A DNA stretch of 64,000 nucleotides from Natrinema gelatinilyticum (GTDB lineage Archaea > Halobacteriota > Halobacteria > Halobacteriales > Natrialbaceae). Under the pieces are notes generated by a model. It worked only from the letters and a program-made list of their open reading frames with translations, searched no databases and was not told the origin of the DNA. Positions 16,290 to 24,744 of the stretch are shown here, one piece after another; positions within the stretch are counted from its first letter, which is position 1; every line of letters begins with the position of its first letter. The stretch spans positions 3,162,001-3,226,000 of the forward strand of contig NZ_CP100756.1 of the NCBI RefSeq assembly GCF_024266705.1, in the 5' to 3' direction. The position numbers and the translations under genes were made by a program.

Positions 16290-17234
16290 TCAGTAATGCC
16301 ACGGGTAGTCGTCGAAATCCGGTTCGCGGCCCTCGACGAACGCGTCCCGTCCTTCCGCGGCCTCGTCGGTCATGTAGCCGAGCCGCGTGGCCTCGCCGGC
16401 GAAGACCTGCTGGCCGACCATGCCGTCGTCGGTCATGTTGAACGCGTACTTGAGCATCCGCATCGCCGTCGGGCTCTTCGAGTTGATCCGCCGCCCCCAC
16501 TCGAGGGCAGTCTCCTCGAGTTCGTCGTGAGGAACGGTTTCGTTGACCATCCCCATCTCTGTGGCCTCCTCGGCCGAGTAGGTCTTCCCGAGGAAGAACA
16601 CCTCGCGGGCCTTCTTCTGGCCGATCTGTTTGGCGAGGTACGCCGAGCCGAAGCCGGCATCGTAGCTCGCCACGTCGGGGTCTGTCTGGAGGAACTTCGC
16701 GTGCTCCTCGCTCGCGAGCGTCATGTCGCAGACGACGTGCAGCGAGTGACCGCCGCCGACGGCCCAGCCCGGAACCACGCAGACGACGACCTTCGGGACG
16801 TGCCGGATCAGCCGCTGGACCTCGAGAATGTGGAGCCGGCCCTGTTCGGACGCTCGTGCTCGCGGGCTCTGCCCGCTCGCTTCTCCCGAGGCGCTTCGCG
16901 CCTTGCCCTCCGCATCGTCCACGTACTGGTAGCCGTCCTCACCTCGAACCGTCTGATCGCCGCCGGAACAGAACGCCCAGCCGCCGTCTTTCGGCGATGG
17001 GCCGTTTCCGGTGAGCAGGATACAGCCGACGTCCGTCTGGCGCTTGGCGTGATCGAGTGCGTCGTATAGTTCGTCCACCGTTCCCGGTCGGAAGGCGTTG
17101 CGGACCTCCGGGCGGTCGAACGCGATCCGGACCGTTCCGGAATCGACCGCACGGTGGTACGTGATATCGCGGAAGTCGCGGTCGACGGTCTCGACCGGCT
17201 TCCACCGCTCCTCGTCGAACAGTTCCGAAACCAT
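16290..17234 (-). CDS. menB: 1,4-Dihydroxy-2-naphthoyl-CoA synthase with an inserted segment
   Basis: A 314-residue crotonase-fold enzyme closing the second naphthoate ring. AFCSGGDQTVRG, VPGWAVGGGHSLHVVCD, DPDVASYDAGFGSAYLA and the C-terminal GREPDFDDYPWHY are MenB hallmarks. Compared with bacterial MenB (about 285 residues), residues 109-132 (AEGKARSASGEASG, then QSPRARASEQG) are extra. They replace a short turn before HILEVQR, are Ser/Ala/Arg-rich unlike the acidic rest of the protein, and are encoded by palindromic DNA annotated separately. The frame is kept, so the enzyme is probably active. Separate locus from menECA and menDF. Confidence 0.94.
   Translation of the reverse strand: MVSELFDEERWKPVETVDRDFRDITYHRAVDSGTVRIAFDRPEVRNAFRPGTVDELYDALDHAKRQTDVGCILLTGNGPSPKDGGWAFCSGGDQTVRGEDGYQYVDDAEGKARSASGEASGQSPRARASEQGRLHILEVQRLIRHVPKVVVCVVPGWAVGGGHSLHVVCDMTLASEEHAKFLQTDPDVASYDAGFGSAYLAKQIGQKKAREVFFLGKTYSAEEATEMGMVNETVPHDELEETALEWGRRINSKSPTAMRMLKYAFNMTDDGMVGQQVFAGEATRLGYMTDEAAEGRDAFVEGREPDFDDYPWHY
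16839..16910. repeat. REP-like palindromic insertion inside menB
   Basis: This DNA encodes the extra 24 residues in MenB. It contains hairpins GCGGGC-TCT-GCCCGC (16862-16876) and GGCGC-TTC-GCGCC (16890-16902). Its length is a multiple of three and the reading frame continues. A similar CGAGCGAAGCGAGC motif occurs at 39512-39525 outside genes. It looks like a mobile or expanding palindromic unit tolerated in a surface loop. Confidence 0.55.
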
Positions 17235-17288
17235 TGTACGTGTCTCGTCGTCGGCGGCTGAAATAGATTCTCGTCTCGAGAGCGGGGG

Positions 17289-19868
17289 TCAGGCGGAAGC
17301 ACCGGCGCTTCCGTCGTAGCCGGTCAGACGGATCCAGACTGCGAGCAAACTCGGCAGGACGAGAATGCTCGCGAGGAACGCGTATCCGATCGCGACGCTC
17401 GTGACGAATCCGAACCGCTGCAGCGACGGCACCAGAGCGAGGACGAGGACACCGAAGCCCGCGGCTGTCGTCACGGCACTCGCGAGCAACGCACCGCCCG
17501 TTCCGCGGACGGTCCGTCGAAGCGCGGTGATGCTGTCCCCCCGGCCGTGATATTCCTCGAGGAACCGCTCGCCGATGTGGATGGCGTAGTCGACGCCGAT
17601 CCCGATTCCGATCGCCGCGATGATGGCCGTCTCGGGTGTGAACGCGATCCCCGCGAGATACATCGTCCCGAGCAACCACGCTTGCGCGAGCAAGACGGGG
17701 GTCAGGACGACAGCCCCGAGCGTCGCTGTGCGATATCGGAGCCAGAAGATCAGCGTCAGGAACACGATAATCACCCCGAACGTGATGAGGAATCCGTCGA
17801 CGAGGGTCGTGAGCAGGCCCTGCTGGACGAGTTCCTCGATGATCGGCCGTCCAGTTGCGGTCACCGTCAGCTCGGTCTCGCCTTCAATCGTCGTCGCTAC
17901 GTCGCGCATCTCGTCGGTTATCGTTTCGGTGTCCGCCCCGCCGGAGAGTCCCACTGAAAGTCGAAGCGATCGATACTCGCCGTCTGCACGGTGGATCGTG
18001 GCGGCGGCCCGCTCCGGTGCCGCATCGTAGACGGCGTCGTAAATCGCGGTCAAGTTCTCGTCGGGCACCCCGTCGTCGTCCGTATCGGCCTCGGCGACCA
18101 TTGCAGCGACCGTCTCGTTGGTTTCGGCGACCGACTCGATGGTTTCCAGTGGTCCCGTCACCTGAAGCCCACCGTCGGCCAGCACCATCGCGGACGACGT
18201 GTTCGCCACCCGATCCTTGCCAGCAGCGATCCGCTCGAGCGTGTCCGGGTCGGTGATCGGTCCCTCTATCAGGAATTCGGCCTCCGACTGATCGCGGGAT
18301 TGGGCGAAATTCGCGTTTATGTACTCCGCGTTCGCCCGGAGATCGTAGTCGCTCGGCTGGAACGATTTCGGAAGCGAATCCATCCAGGCCGGCGAGTCTC
18401 GCGGGAGGAAGTCCGTTTGATCGACGGACGTCTCGATATCCGTCGCGGCTGCGCCGCCAGCGACGCTCAAGACGACGGCGATGGCGATGACGACGGAGGG
18501 GGCTCGTCGGGCGACGTCCGCCCCGACGCTGAGGACGTTCCCGGCCGCACCAGCGCGCCCAAACGCGGCTTTCCGACGCGAAAGTCCGATTCGACCGAGC
18601 AGTCCGTCGAGTTCGAGCTTCAGTGCCGGCAGCAACAGTCCGAAGACGAGAAACGCCGCGACGATCCCGACCCCGCTGACGATCCCGAACTCCCGAATCG
18701 ACTCGAGCGGGCTGACCGCGTTCGAGAGGAACCCGACGGAGGTCGTAAACGTGGCTGCGCCGATAGCGACGACGACGCCGGCGAGCCCGCGGCGCATCGC
18801 CTCCCGGGGCGTCGCGTCGGGGTCGTCGAGTTGGGCCTCCCGGTACCGCATCACCACGTGTAACGCGTAGTCGATGCTCAACCCGATCAGCAGGAACGGG
18901 ACGGCGATCAGGATCTGCGTCACCCCGATTCCGGCCCACCCCATGAATCCGGCCATCCACGCGAGTACGAGTGCGACGCCGACGAGTCCGAGCGCGACAT
19001 CGACGAGATCCCGATAGGCGACGCCGAGTACGGCCAGAATCAACAGGAGCGCGACCGGAGAGATGATCGCGAAGCTTTCGCCGGTCGCCTGGGTGCTCTC
19101 TTCGTCGACGATTCCGGCACCGAAGACGAAGCTCTCGGACGAGGAGATGGTACGCGAGGAAATGTCTTCTAACTCGAGTTGGGCGTCGACGGCAGCCTGC
19201 GGCAGGTCGTCGCCGGTCGCGTCGCTCGTATCCTGGAACACGAACAGGACGCGTCCCGTCGCGGTCGTCGATCCCGGTTCGTAGTCGGTCGTCAAAAGCG
19301 AGTACGGGTCGACCGGCCCTCCGAGTCGCGAATCGGGATCCAGCACGCGTTCGACGGTCGCTTCGACGTCGCTCTCCGACATCGACTCGAGTTGCGAGAT
19401 CTGCGTGTCGATCGACGGTGTCGCCGACCGGGCACCTGGCTCAGGTTGCCCGCCGGTCGCGTTTCTGACCTGTGATCCGTCCGCCGACTGGCGGATGGCC
19501 GTCGTCGCGACGAGGTTCGATAAACCGACCGTCGGGCGGTTCTCGCGCAACGTCGCGTTCACCCCTGGATCGTCGGCGACGGCTCGCTGAAATCGTAAGG
19601 TCTCGAGGAGCGACTCCTTCGAAAGGACGTTTTCCCCTCGGATAACGACCTGAACGACCGTCGTGTTCTCGCCGTCCGTCGTAAAGTTCTGCTGGATCGC
19701 GTCGTATTTTTCGGCCTCCGTGGAATCGCTGCTGAAACTCGCGATCGAAAGCCCGGAATCGACGCTTCCCGCCGCGCTCCCGACGACTAGCGTCGCCACC
19801 ACCAGGACCGTTACGACGAATTTGCTGTGATCGGTCACGAACGCCGCGTACCGCTCGGCCGGCTTCAT
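17289..19868 (-). CDS. RND superfamily (MMPL/HpnN-like) exporter
   Basis: An 859-residue membrane protein with the RND layout: TM1, a large extracytoplasmic loop (about 40-260), five more helices, then TM7, a second loop beginning after DQTDFLPRDSPAWMDSLP, and five more helices. AVPFLLIGLSIDYALHVVMR in the first half and IAAIGIGIGVDYAIHIGERF in the second are paired TM motifs with the charged relay residues. Substrate unknown; relatives move lipids, hopanoids or solvents. It faces a TrmB-type regulator across a short AT-rich region with palindromes, the usual arrangement for a local regulator. Confidence 0.9.
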   Translation of the reverse strand: MKPAERYAAFVTDHSKFVVTVLVVATLVVGSAAGSVDSGLSIASFSSDSTEAEKYDAIQQNFTTDGENTTVVQVVIRGENVLSKESLLETLRFQRAVADDPGVNATLRENRPTVGLSNLVATTAIRQSADGSQVRNATGGQPEPGARSATPSIDTQISQLESMSESDVEATVERVLDPDSRLGGPVDPYSLLTTDYEPGSTTATGRVLFVFQDTSDATGDDLPQAAVDAQLELEDISSRTISSSESFVFGAGIVDEESTQATGESFAIISPVALLLILAVLGVAYRDLVDVALGLVGVALVLAWMAGFMGWAGIGVTQILIAVPFLLIGLSIDYALHVVMRYREAQLDDPDATPREAMRRGLAGVVVAIGAATFTTSVGFLSNAVSPLESIREFGIVSGVGIVAAFLVFGLLLPALKLELDGLLGRIGLSRRKAAFGRAGAAGNVLSVGADVARRAPSVVIAIAVVLSVAGGAAATDIETSVDQTDFLPRDSPAWMDSLPKSFQPSDYDLRANAEYINANFAQSRDQSEAEFLIEGPITDPDTLERIAAGKDRVANTSSAMVLADGGLQVTGPLETIESVAETNETVAAMVAEADTDDDGVPDENLTAIYDAVYDAAPERAAATIHRADGEYRSLRLSVGLSGGADTETITDEMRDVATTIEGETELTVTATGRPIIEELVQQGLLTTLVDGFLITFGVIIVFLTLIFWLRYRTATLGAVVLTPVLLAQAWLLGTMYLAGIAFTPETAIIAAIGIGIGVDYAIHIGERFLEEYHGRGDSITALRRTVRGTGGALLASAVTTAAGFGVLVLALVPSLQRFGFVTSVAIGYAFLASILVLPSLLAVWIRLTGYDGSAGASA

Positions 19869-19896
19869 TACCGGTCCGTTCTGGCCCGTGGTGCAT

Positions 19897-19922
19897 AAAT
19901 ATTGTATATTTCTACTAAATAT
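19897..19922. promoter_or_regulatory. AT-rich operator candidate between the RND exporter and the TrmB-type gene
   Basis: AAATAT (19897-19902), ATATTT (19906-19911) and AAATAT (19917-19922) form two overlapping inverted repeats with 3- and 5-base spacers. They lie 29-54 bases upstream of the RND start codon (19868), over the expected TATA/BRE region, so a bound protein would occlude that promoter. Confidence 0.5.
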
Positions 19923-20011
19923 GTATCCAGGCGAGAATCCCCGCTACTCATAGGGCCACCGACCGAAGAGCCGAGCAACAGAATCGGGATCTCGAACACT
20001 GAACGCTATCT

Positions 20012-20773
20012 ATGAGCACACAAGATGCAGTCACGGCGTTGAAGCGGCTCGGTTTGCCGAACTATCAAGCGCGTATCTTCGTCGCCCTCCAGCAGTTAGG
20101 AGCCGGAACCGCTCAGGAGATCAGCGAGGTTTCCGACGTCCCTCGATCGCAAGTGTACGGTGCAGCCGACGATCTCGTCGAGCGCGGACTCGTCGAGGTG
20201 ACCGAGTCGTCGCCGAAGCAGTATCGGCCGGTGAGCCTCGCCGCGGCTCGCGAGCAGTTGACCGATCGCCTCGAACGAGAACGGGAGAGAGCGTTCGACA
20301 ACCTGGCCGAACTGCGGACGGCGCCGTCCGAACGTGGTGAGGACGGTGCCGTCTCGACACTTCGCGGCAGCCAGCCCATCGATGAACGTATCGCGGACTT
20401 GATTCAATCGGCCGACTCGAGGGTCGTCTTCGTCGCACCGGCGGGCAGTTTCCTGTCGGGACGGATCGAAACCGCACTTCGGGACCGGGCCGCACGCGGT
20501 GCGTTCGTGACCATTGTCACGGCCGAGGAATCGGAACTGGAACGGTTCGACGACAGTCCCATTACCGTGATCGTGATGGGAGAGGACAATCCGGCCGATT
20601 TCGCGGGGAGAGCACTCATGGTCGACGACAGGACGGTCCTCTTGTCAGTCCAAACTGACGACGATACCGTCGACGAGGAGGCCATGTGGACCGCCGGCAG
20701 TAGTATCGGCCGCATTCTGGCGCAATTCATGCAGTCTGGAATCGAATCGGGTCGCAGACGAACCCCTGACTAG
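20012..20773 (+). CDS. TrmB family transcriptional regulator
   Basis: A 253-residue TrmB-type regulator. The N-terminal winged helix is VTALKRLGLPNYQARIFVAL, then GTAQEISEVSDVPRSQVYGA and LVERGLVEVTESSPKQYRPV. A coiled linker (ERERERAFDNLAEL) leads to a PLD-like C-terminal domain (IADLIQSADSRVVFVAPAG, then MVDDRTVLLSV) of the kind found in many haloarchaeal TrmB proteins. It is divergent from the RND exporter. Inducer unknown. Confidence 0.9.
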   Translation: MSTQDAVTALKRLGLPNYQARIFVALQQLGAGTAQEISEVSDVPRSQVYGAADDLVERGLVEVTESSPKQYRPVSLAAAREQLTDRLERERERAFDNLAELRTAPSERGEDGAVSTLRGSQPIDERIADLIQSADSRVVFVAPAGSFLSGRIETALRDRAARGAFVTIVTAEESELERFDDSPITVIVMGEDNPADFAGRALMVDDRTVLLSVQTDDDTVDEEAMWTAGSSIGRILAQFMQSGIESGRRRTPD

Positions 20774-21047
20774 CCCACGTCCTGCGATCGTTCGATCGGC
20801 GAGCCGTGGCGTCTATTCGACGGCCTCTCGTTCCGGCCGAAATCGACGTGAGGGGTTCACCGCGGCTTTTGAAGGCGGCATACGAGACGGCCGGCGGAGT
20901 GGCACCCGCCTGTTCGCCGACGCTACTCGTCGACCCGTTCGAAATGACGTACCAGACACCCTCGAGTCGAGTATTGGCTTCCGTTCTGCGCCCCTCAGAC
21001 GTCGAAACCGACACATCCCACTCCTTTCGTGTGATGGTCGCTCGGCA

Positions 21048-21530
21048 TCACCACTCGGGGGTATCTCCCCCTTCCGAGCGGGTATCTACCGCCCCGTCGA
21101 TCGGCTCTGTACCGTCTCTAAAGACGTTCACTTCGCCATCTTTCGTCAGGCCGATCGTGGTCGCCCTCGTGAGCTGGTTCGCGGTGGTGACCGCTTCGAG
21201 CGTCCCGTAGAGGTGGGTATACAGTTCCGGTCGACAGTATGCGATCTTGATACCCGCTTCATCGCCGTGGGTGTACACCCGAGTGACGAGGTCTTCGAAG
21301 GACGTTCCTGCCGAGACGGTAAACTGTACTGGGGCCCGAAGCGTCCGAACCAGTTCGAGCGTTCTCCGTGCTTTCTCGACGTTGTCCTCTGCGGCCCGCT
21401 CGACGGCGCTCACGTTCGAATCGGTCGTCCCCAGTTCGTCGGCGACGTCTTGCTGCGTGTGCCCCCTCTCACGCAGTTCGAGTACCTCCACCTGTCGATC
21501 CGTCAGTATCGTTCGGCAGCTGTCTACCAT
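21048..21530 (-). CDS. Tfx-family DNA-binding regulator
   Basis: A 160-residue protein. The N-terminus ILTDRQVEVLELRERGHTQQ, then DVADELGTTDSNVSAVERAA, is the HTH of the Tfx family, named for a Methanothermobacter protein that binds the promoter of the molybdenum formylmethanofuran dehydrogenase operon. The C-terminal region (KIAYCRPELYTHLYGTLEAV, then TIGLTKDGEVNVFRDG) is the conserved Tfx effector domain. It is divergent from wtpABC with 59 bp between start codons, so it very probably controls molybdate/tungstate uptake and perhaps itself. Confidence 0.88.
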   Translation of the reverse strand: MVDSCRTILTDRQVEVLELRERGHTQQDVADELGTTDSNVSAVERAAEDNVEKARRTLELVRTLRAPVQFTVSAGTSFEDLVTRVYTHGDEAGIKIAYCRPELYTHLYGTLEAVTTANQLTRATTIGLTKDGEVNVFRDGTEPIDGAVDTRSEGGDTPEW

Positions 21531-21534
21531 AGAG

Positions 21535-21577
21535 GGTTAAACAGAAGTGTTTGAGATAACCTTATTGGTTAAACAGA
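21535..21577. promoter_or_regulatory. Direct repeat GGTTAAACAGA x2 in the tfx-wtpA divergent promoter
   Basis: GGTTAAACAGA occurs at 21535-21545 and exactly again at 21567-21577, 32 bp apart (three helical turns). TAACC-TTATT-GGTTA is an inverted repeat overlapping the second copy. The region is AT-rich and must carry both promoters. It is a strong candidate binding site for the Tfx-type protein, inferred from position. Confidence 0.6.
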
Positions 21578-21589
21578 TAACGTTGCGTT

Positions 21590-22510
21590 ATGACAAGCGA
21601 CGACGTTCCGATTGGTCGACGGTCAGCCCTCTCGGCTATCGCCGTCGGACTCTCCGGCCTCGCTGGCTGTACGAGCGGACTCCGGGGAGGTGGCGACCTG
21701 TCGACGTCCGTTTCGATGCTCGCTGCCGGAAGCCTGAACAACGCACTCGAAAACGGATTGCGATCGAACGTCGATGCGACTGTCGAGGTCGAAGCCCACG
21801 GGTCAGCCGAGATCGCCCGCCTCGTCGCGGAGGGGCAGAAAGATCCGGATATCGTCTCGGTCGCAGATATCGCGCTCTTCGACTCGCCGCTCCGGCCGGA
21901 CTGGGTCGCCGAATTCGCGACCAATTCGATCGTCATCGCGTACAACCCGGATACAGAGGGCGGGCGACTGCTCGCCGACGCTGGCCCCGAACTGTGGTAT
22001 CGACCGCTCGTGAACGGGGACATCGATCTCGGGAGAACGGATCCCGATCTCGACCCGCTCGGCTATCGCACGCTGTTCCTGCTCGAACTCGCGAGCGACT
22101 ACTACGAGACGGACGCGAACCTGCGAGAGGCGATTCCGAGTCCCGAACAGATTTTTCCCGAAACACAGCTCATCAGCCAGTTCGAGACCGGTTCGATCGA
22201 CGCCGCCGTCGCATATCGAAACATGGCCGTCGAGCGGGGGTACGACTACATCGACCTTCCCGCTGAAATCGATCTCAGCGATCCGGCGCGCACCGAAATC
22301 TACTCGTCGTCTACCTACGAACTCCCGGGCGGCAACGTCGTCGACGGCGGAGTCATCAGCTACGGATCGACGATCCGACACCAGTCGCCCGCCGTGCTCG
22401 ACGTGTTCGGCGAACACGTGACCGGTCAGTACTTGACCGAGTACGGATTCGTCGTTCCGGACGAGTACCCCCGGTTCACCGGTGATGCTCCAGATGCAGT
22501 CACAAACTGA
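21590..22510 (+). CDS. wtpA: Tungstate/molybdate ABC transporter, substrate-binding lipoprotein
   Basis: A 306-residue binding protein. IGRRSALSAI is a Tat signal and LAGCTSG a lipobox with Cys27. The mature part (SVSMLAAGSLNNALENGL, VEAHGSAEIARLVAEGQKDP, DIVSVADIALFD) matches WtpA/ModA-type oxyanion-binding proteins; Ser in AAGSL and HGSAE are likely oxyanion ligands. The C-terminal VDGGVISYGSTIR is typical. It would deliver tungstate or molybdate to the permease. Whether W or Mo is preferred cannot be read from sequence. Confidence 0.92.
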   Translation: MTSDDVPIGRRSALSAIAVGLSGLAGCTSGLRGGGDLSTSVSMLAAGSLNNALENGLRSNVDATVEVEAHGSAEIARLVAEGQKDPDIVSVADIALFDSPLRPDWVAEFATNSIVIAYNPDTEGGRLLADAGPELWYRPLVNGDIDLGRTDPDLDPLGYRTLFLLELASDYYETDANLREAIPSPEQIFPETQLISQFETGSIDAAVAYRNMAVERGYDYIDLPAEIDLSDPARTEIYSSSTYELPGGNVVDGGVISYGSTIRHQSPAVLDVFGEHVTGQYLTEYGFVVPDEYPRFTGDAPDAVTN

Positions 22511-23294
22511 AACTGCCCTCGAACGGTTCGACTGGCTCTCGGTGACGTTCCTGCTCGGCGGAGTGTTGCTCTGTTACTACCTGTTGCCGCTCCTGTCTCT
22601 CGTCTTCAGTCAGCCACCGGGAGCTGTCCTCGAACGGGTGACCGGCCCCGAGGTCGTCTCAGCAGCGACGACGTCGCTCACCACGTCGGCCACTAGTGCG
22701 GCTATCGCGACGCTATTCGGTCTGCCGCTTTCGTACTGGATCGCACGAGCTGACGGGAAGGTGAAAACGGGCGTCACTGCCGTGGTCATCCTGCCGCTCG
22801 TACTGCCGCCGGTCGTCAGCGGTATGGTGTTGCTCACCGTCGTCGGCCCGAACACGTTCCTCGGGGAACTGGCGTCAGCAAACGGCGTCCGGCTCACTCG
22901 GTCCGCTGCAGGAATCGTACTGGCGCAGACGTTCGTCTCATCGCCGTTCGTCGTTATCACAGCAAAAGCGGCCTTCGAGAGCGTTGACCGCAGCCTCGAG
23001 TACGCCTCTCAATCGCTCGGAAAGAGTCGACTGACTACCTTCCGACGGGTCACACTGCCACTTGCATGGCCCGGAATCCTCGCCGGCATAACGCTCGCGT
23101 TCGCTCGCGCGATCGGCGAGTTCGGGGCCACGATCATGCTCGCATACTACCCCCGGACGATGCCGGTCCAGATATGGGTCTCCTTTACGACGCTCGGATT
23201 AGAGAACGCGTTCCCCGTGGCAATCATCCTCGTCGGAATTGCCGTTGCGACGCTGGTGATTGTGAACGTCCTCGGTACCAACCCGCTGGGATAA
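22482..23294 (+). CDS. wtpB: Tungstate/molybdate ABC transporter, permease
   Basis: A 270-residue permease with about six transmembrane helices. The EAA-type loop (YASQSLGKSRLTTFRRVTLP, then LAWPGILAGITLAFARAIGE) is the NBD-docking site. It overlaps wtpA by 29 nt. Three in-frame ATGs lie close together (22482, 22485 and 22494) and I cannot decide between them; the coupling argument holds for all. Confidence 0.92.
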   Translation: MMLQMQSQTETALERFDWLSVTFLLGGVLLCYYLLPLLSLVFSQPPGAVLERVTGPEVVSAATTSLTTSATSAAIATLFGLPLSYWIARADGKVKTGVTAVVILPLVLPPVVSGMVLLTVVGPNTFLGELASANGVRLTRSAAGIVLAQTFVSSPFVVITAKAAFESVDRSLEYASQSLGKSRLTTFRRVTLPLAWPGILAGITLAFARAIGEFGATIMLAYYPRTMPVQIWVSFTTLGLENAFPVAIILVGIAVATLVIVNVLGTNPLG

Positions 23295-23297
23295 TCG

Positions 23298-24341
23298 ATG
23301 CTCGAAGTAACGTCTCTCCGTAAATCGTACGACAGTTTCGAGTTCGGTCCCGTCGACCTCGAGGTCGGCGACGAAGTGCTCTCGGTACTCGGCCCGTCCG
23401 GAAGTGGCAAGACGACACTACTGTCGCTGATCGCCGGAACCATCGACTCGGACGGTGGGACCATCTCCCTGAACGGCAATCGACTCGATGGGCGCCCCCT
23501 CCAGGAGCGCCGGACCGGTCTCGTGTTTCAGGACGGGGCACTGTTCCCGCACATGACTGCCCGCGAGAACATCGAGTACGCCGCGACCGACGGGGATCGA
23601 ATTGAGACGCTCGCATCGCTGCTCGAGATTACGGACGTACTGGACCGTCGGCCCCGGACACTGTCGGGCGGCGAACGGCAGCGTGTGGCGCTGGCGCGCA
23701 CGTTAGCGGCGAACCCCGACGCCCTGTTGCTGGACGAGCCGTTGTCGAGTCTCGATGCCCCCATTCGGCGTCGTCTCCGGGGAGAACTCTATTCGCTCTT
23801 CGAATCACTCGAGATTCCGGTTATCTACGTCACTCACGATCAGCGAACGGCGACAGCGCTCGGTGATCGAACCGTAATCTTCCGCGACGGTACAATCGAA
23901 CAGATCGGATCGCCGACGACCGTGATCAATCGCCCCGCAACGCCGTTCGTCGCGGAATTCACGGGTAACGAGAATCTGTTCGATGCGACGGTGGTCGAGC
24001 GGGGCGAAGACGCTGTGCGCCTTCGAATCGGGGATGTTCATCTTCGGGCCACGAAGACGGATGCAGCCGAGACGGCTGTCACCGTCTGTATCCACCCGTC
24101 CCGTATCCGGGTTCACGCGCCGACTGATGGTGTCGGTACTCGCCGTGAAAATTCGGCTTCAGGAACGATCGACCGGTGGTTAAACGAAGGGGACGAATAC
24201 CGAGCGGAGATCACCCTCGACGACGCACCGATTACGGTTACGGCGACGATTCGCCCGCCGCACTTCGAGCGATTGGCGATCGACGCCGACTCGAGCGTTC
24301 GAATTTCGATCCGACCCGAAGCGATCCATTGTCTCTGCTGA
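23298..24341 (+). CDS. wtpC: Tungstate/molybdate ABC transporter, ATPase
   Basis: A 347-residue ABC ATPase. Walker A is LGPSGSGKTTLLS, the signature LSGGERQRVALARTL and Walker B ALLLDEPLSSLD. The H-loop lies in VIYVTHDQRTATALG. The C-terminal ~120 residues (ENLFDATVVERGEDAVRLRI onward) form a TOBE/MOP-like domain that may sense molybdate and shut the transporter, as in archaeal ModC/WtpC. It follows wtpB by 3 nt. Confidence 0.93.
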   Translation: MLEVTSLRKSYDSFEFGPVDLEVGDEVLSVLGPSGSGKTTLLSLIAGTIDSDGGTISLNGNRLDGRPLQERRTGLVFQDGALFPHMTARENIEYAATDGDRIETLASLLEITDVLDRRPRTLSGGERQRVALARTLAANPDALLLDEPLSSLDAPIRRRLRGELYSLFESLEIPVIYVTHDQRTATALGDRTVIFRDGTIEQIGSPTTVINRPATPFVAEFTGNENLFDATVVERGEDAVRLRIGDVHLRATKTDAAETAVTVCIHPSRIRVHAPTDGVGTRRENSASGTIDRWLNEGDEYRAEITLDDAPITVTATIRPPHFERLAIDADSSVRISIRPEAIHCLC

Positions 24342-24744
24342 CTTCTCTCGTCACCCGACGGTCGTCGATCACCCGCTCCCGAACGGTGACGCTTTGAAAG
24401 GCCGTTTCGGCAAATGATTGTTCAGCCGTCCGATCTATTTTTTGAGGACGTACCCTCGAGCGAACTGGTTTGCGGCCGGACCACGGGACGCAAGTCGAGG
24501 CGTATTCGAGCCACCCATCCGAACAGACCGCTCCGACCCAGGATTTGCTATAGCAATACGCGATTTACAGGCGGTCGTGGCAAATGCTCCGGGGTGACCC
24601 CGAGGCGGTTCACAAGCCGGATATGCGCCCCTTGTGAGCAAGCCGAGCGGTTTTTCGAGCGGACACCGTCGCACTGCCGTCGCTTGTGGCGTGACTCTCG
24701 ACCAGGTTCGATTGGGAACTGACGTACGACAGGCCTCAAAATCG
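24342..24744. other. Intergenic region between wtpC and menD
   Basis: About 400 bp between converging genes, without a believable gene. It contains the repeat end annotated at 24562-24613. Downstream of that, 24614-24740, no gene-like composition is seen. An ATTTTTTGA run near 24435 could act as an archaeal U-rich terminator for wtpABC. Confidence 0.4.
24562..24613 (-). repeat. Solo IS200/IS605-type element end (repeat R2, copy a)
   Basis: On the minus strand it begins GTGAACCGCCTCGGGGTCAC and continues to GTAAATCG. It matches the end at 48492-48545 and, in the other orientation, 41663-41700. In haloarchaea such sequences flank TnpB-type elements. No transposase is associated here, so this is a remnant. 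Confidence 0.55.
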
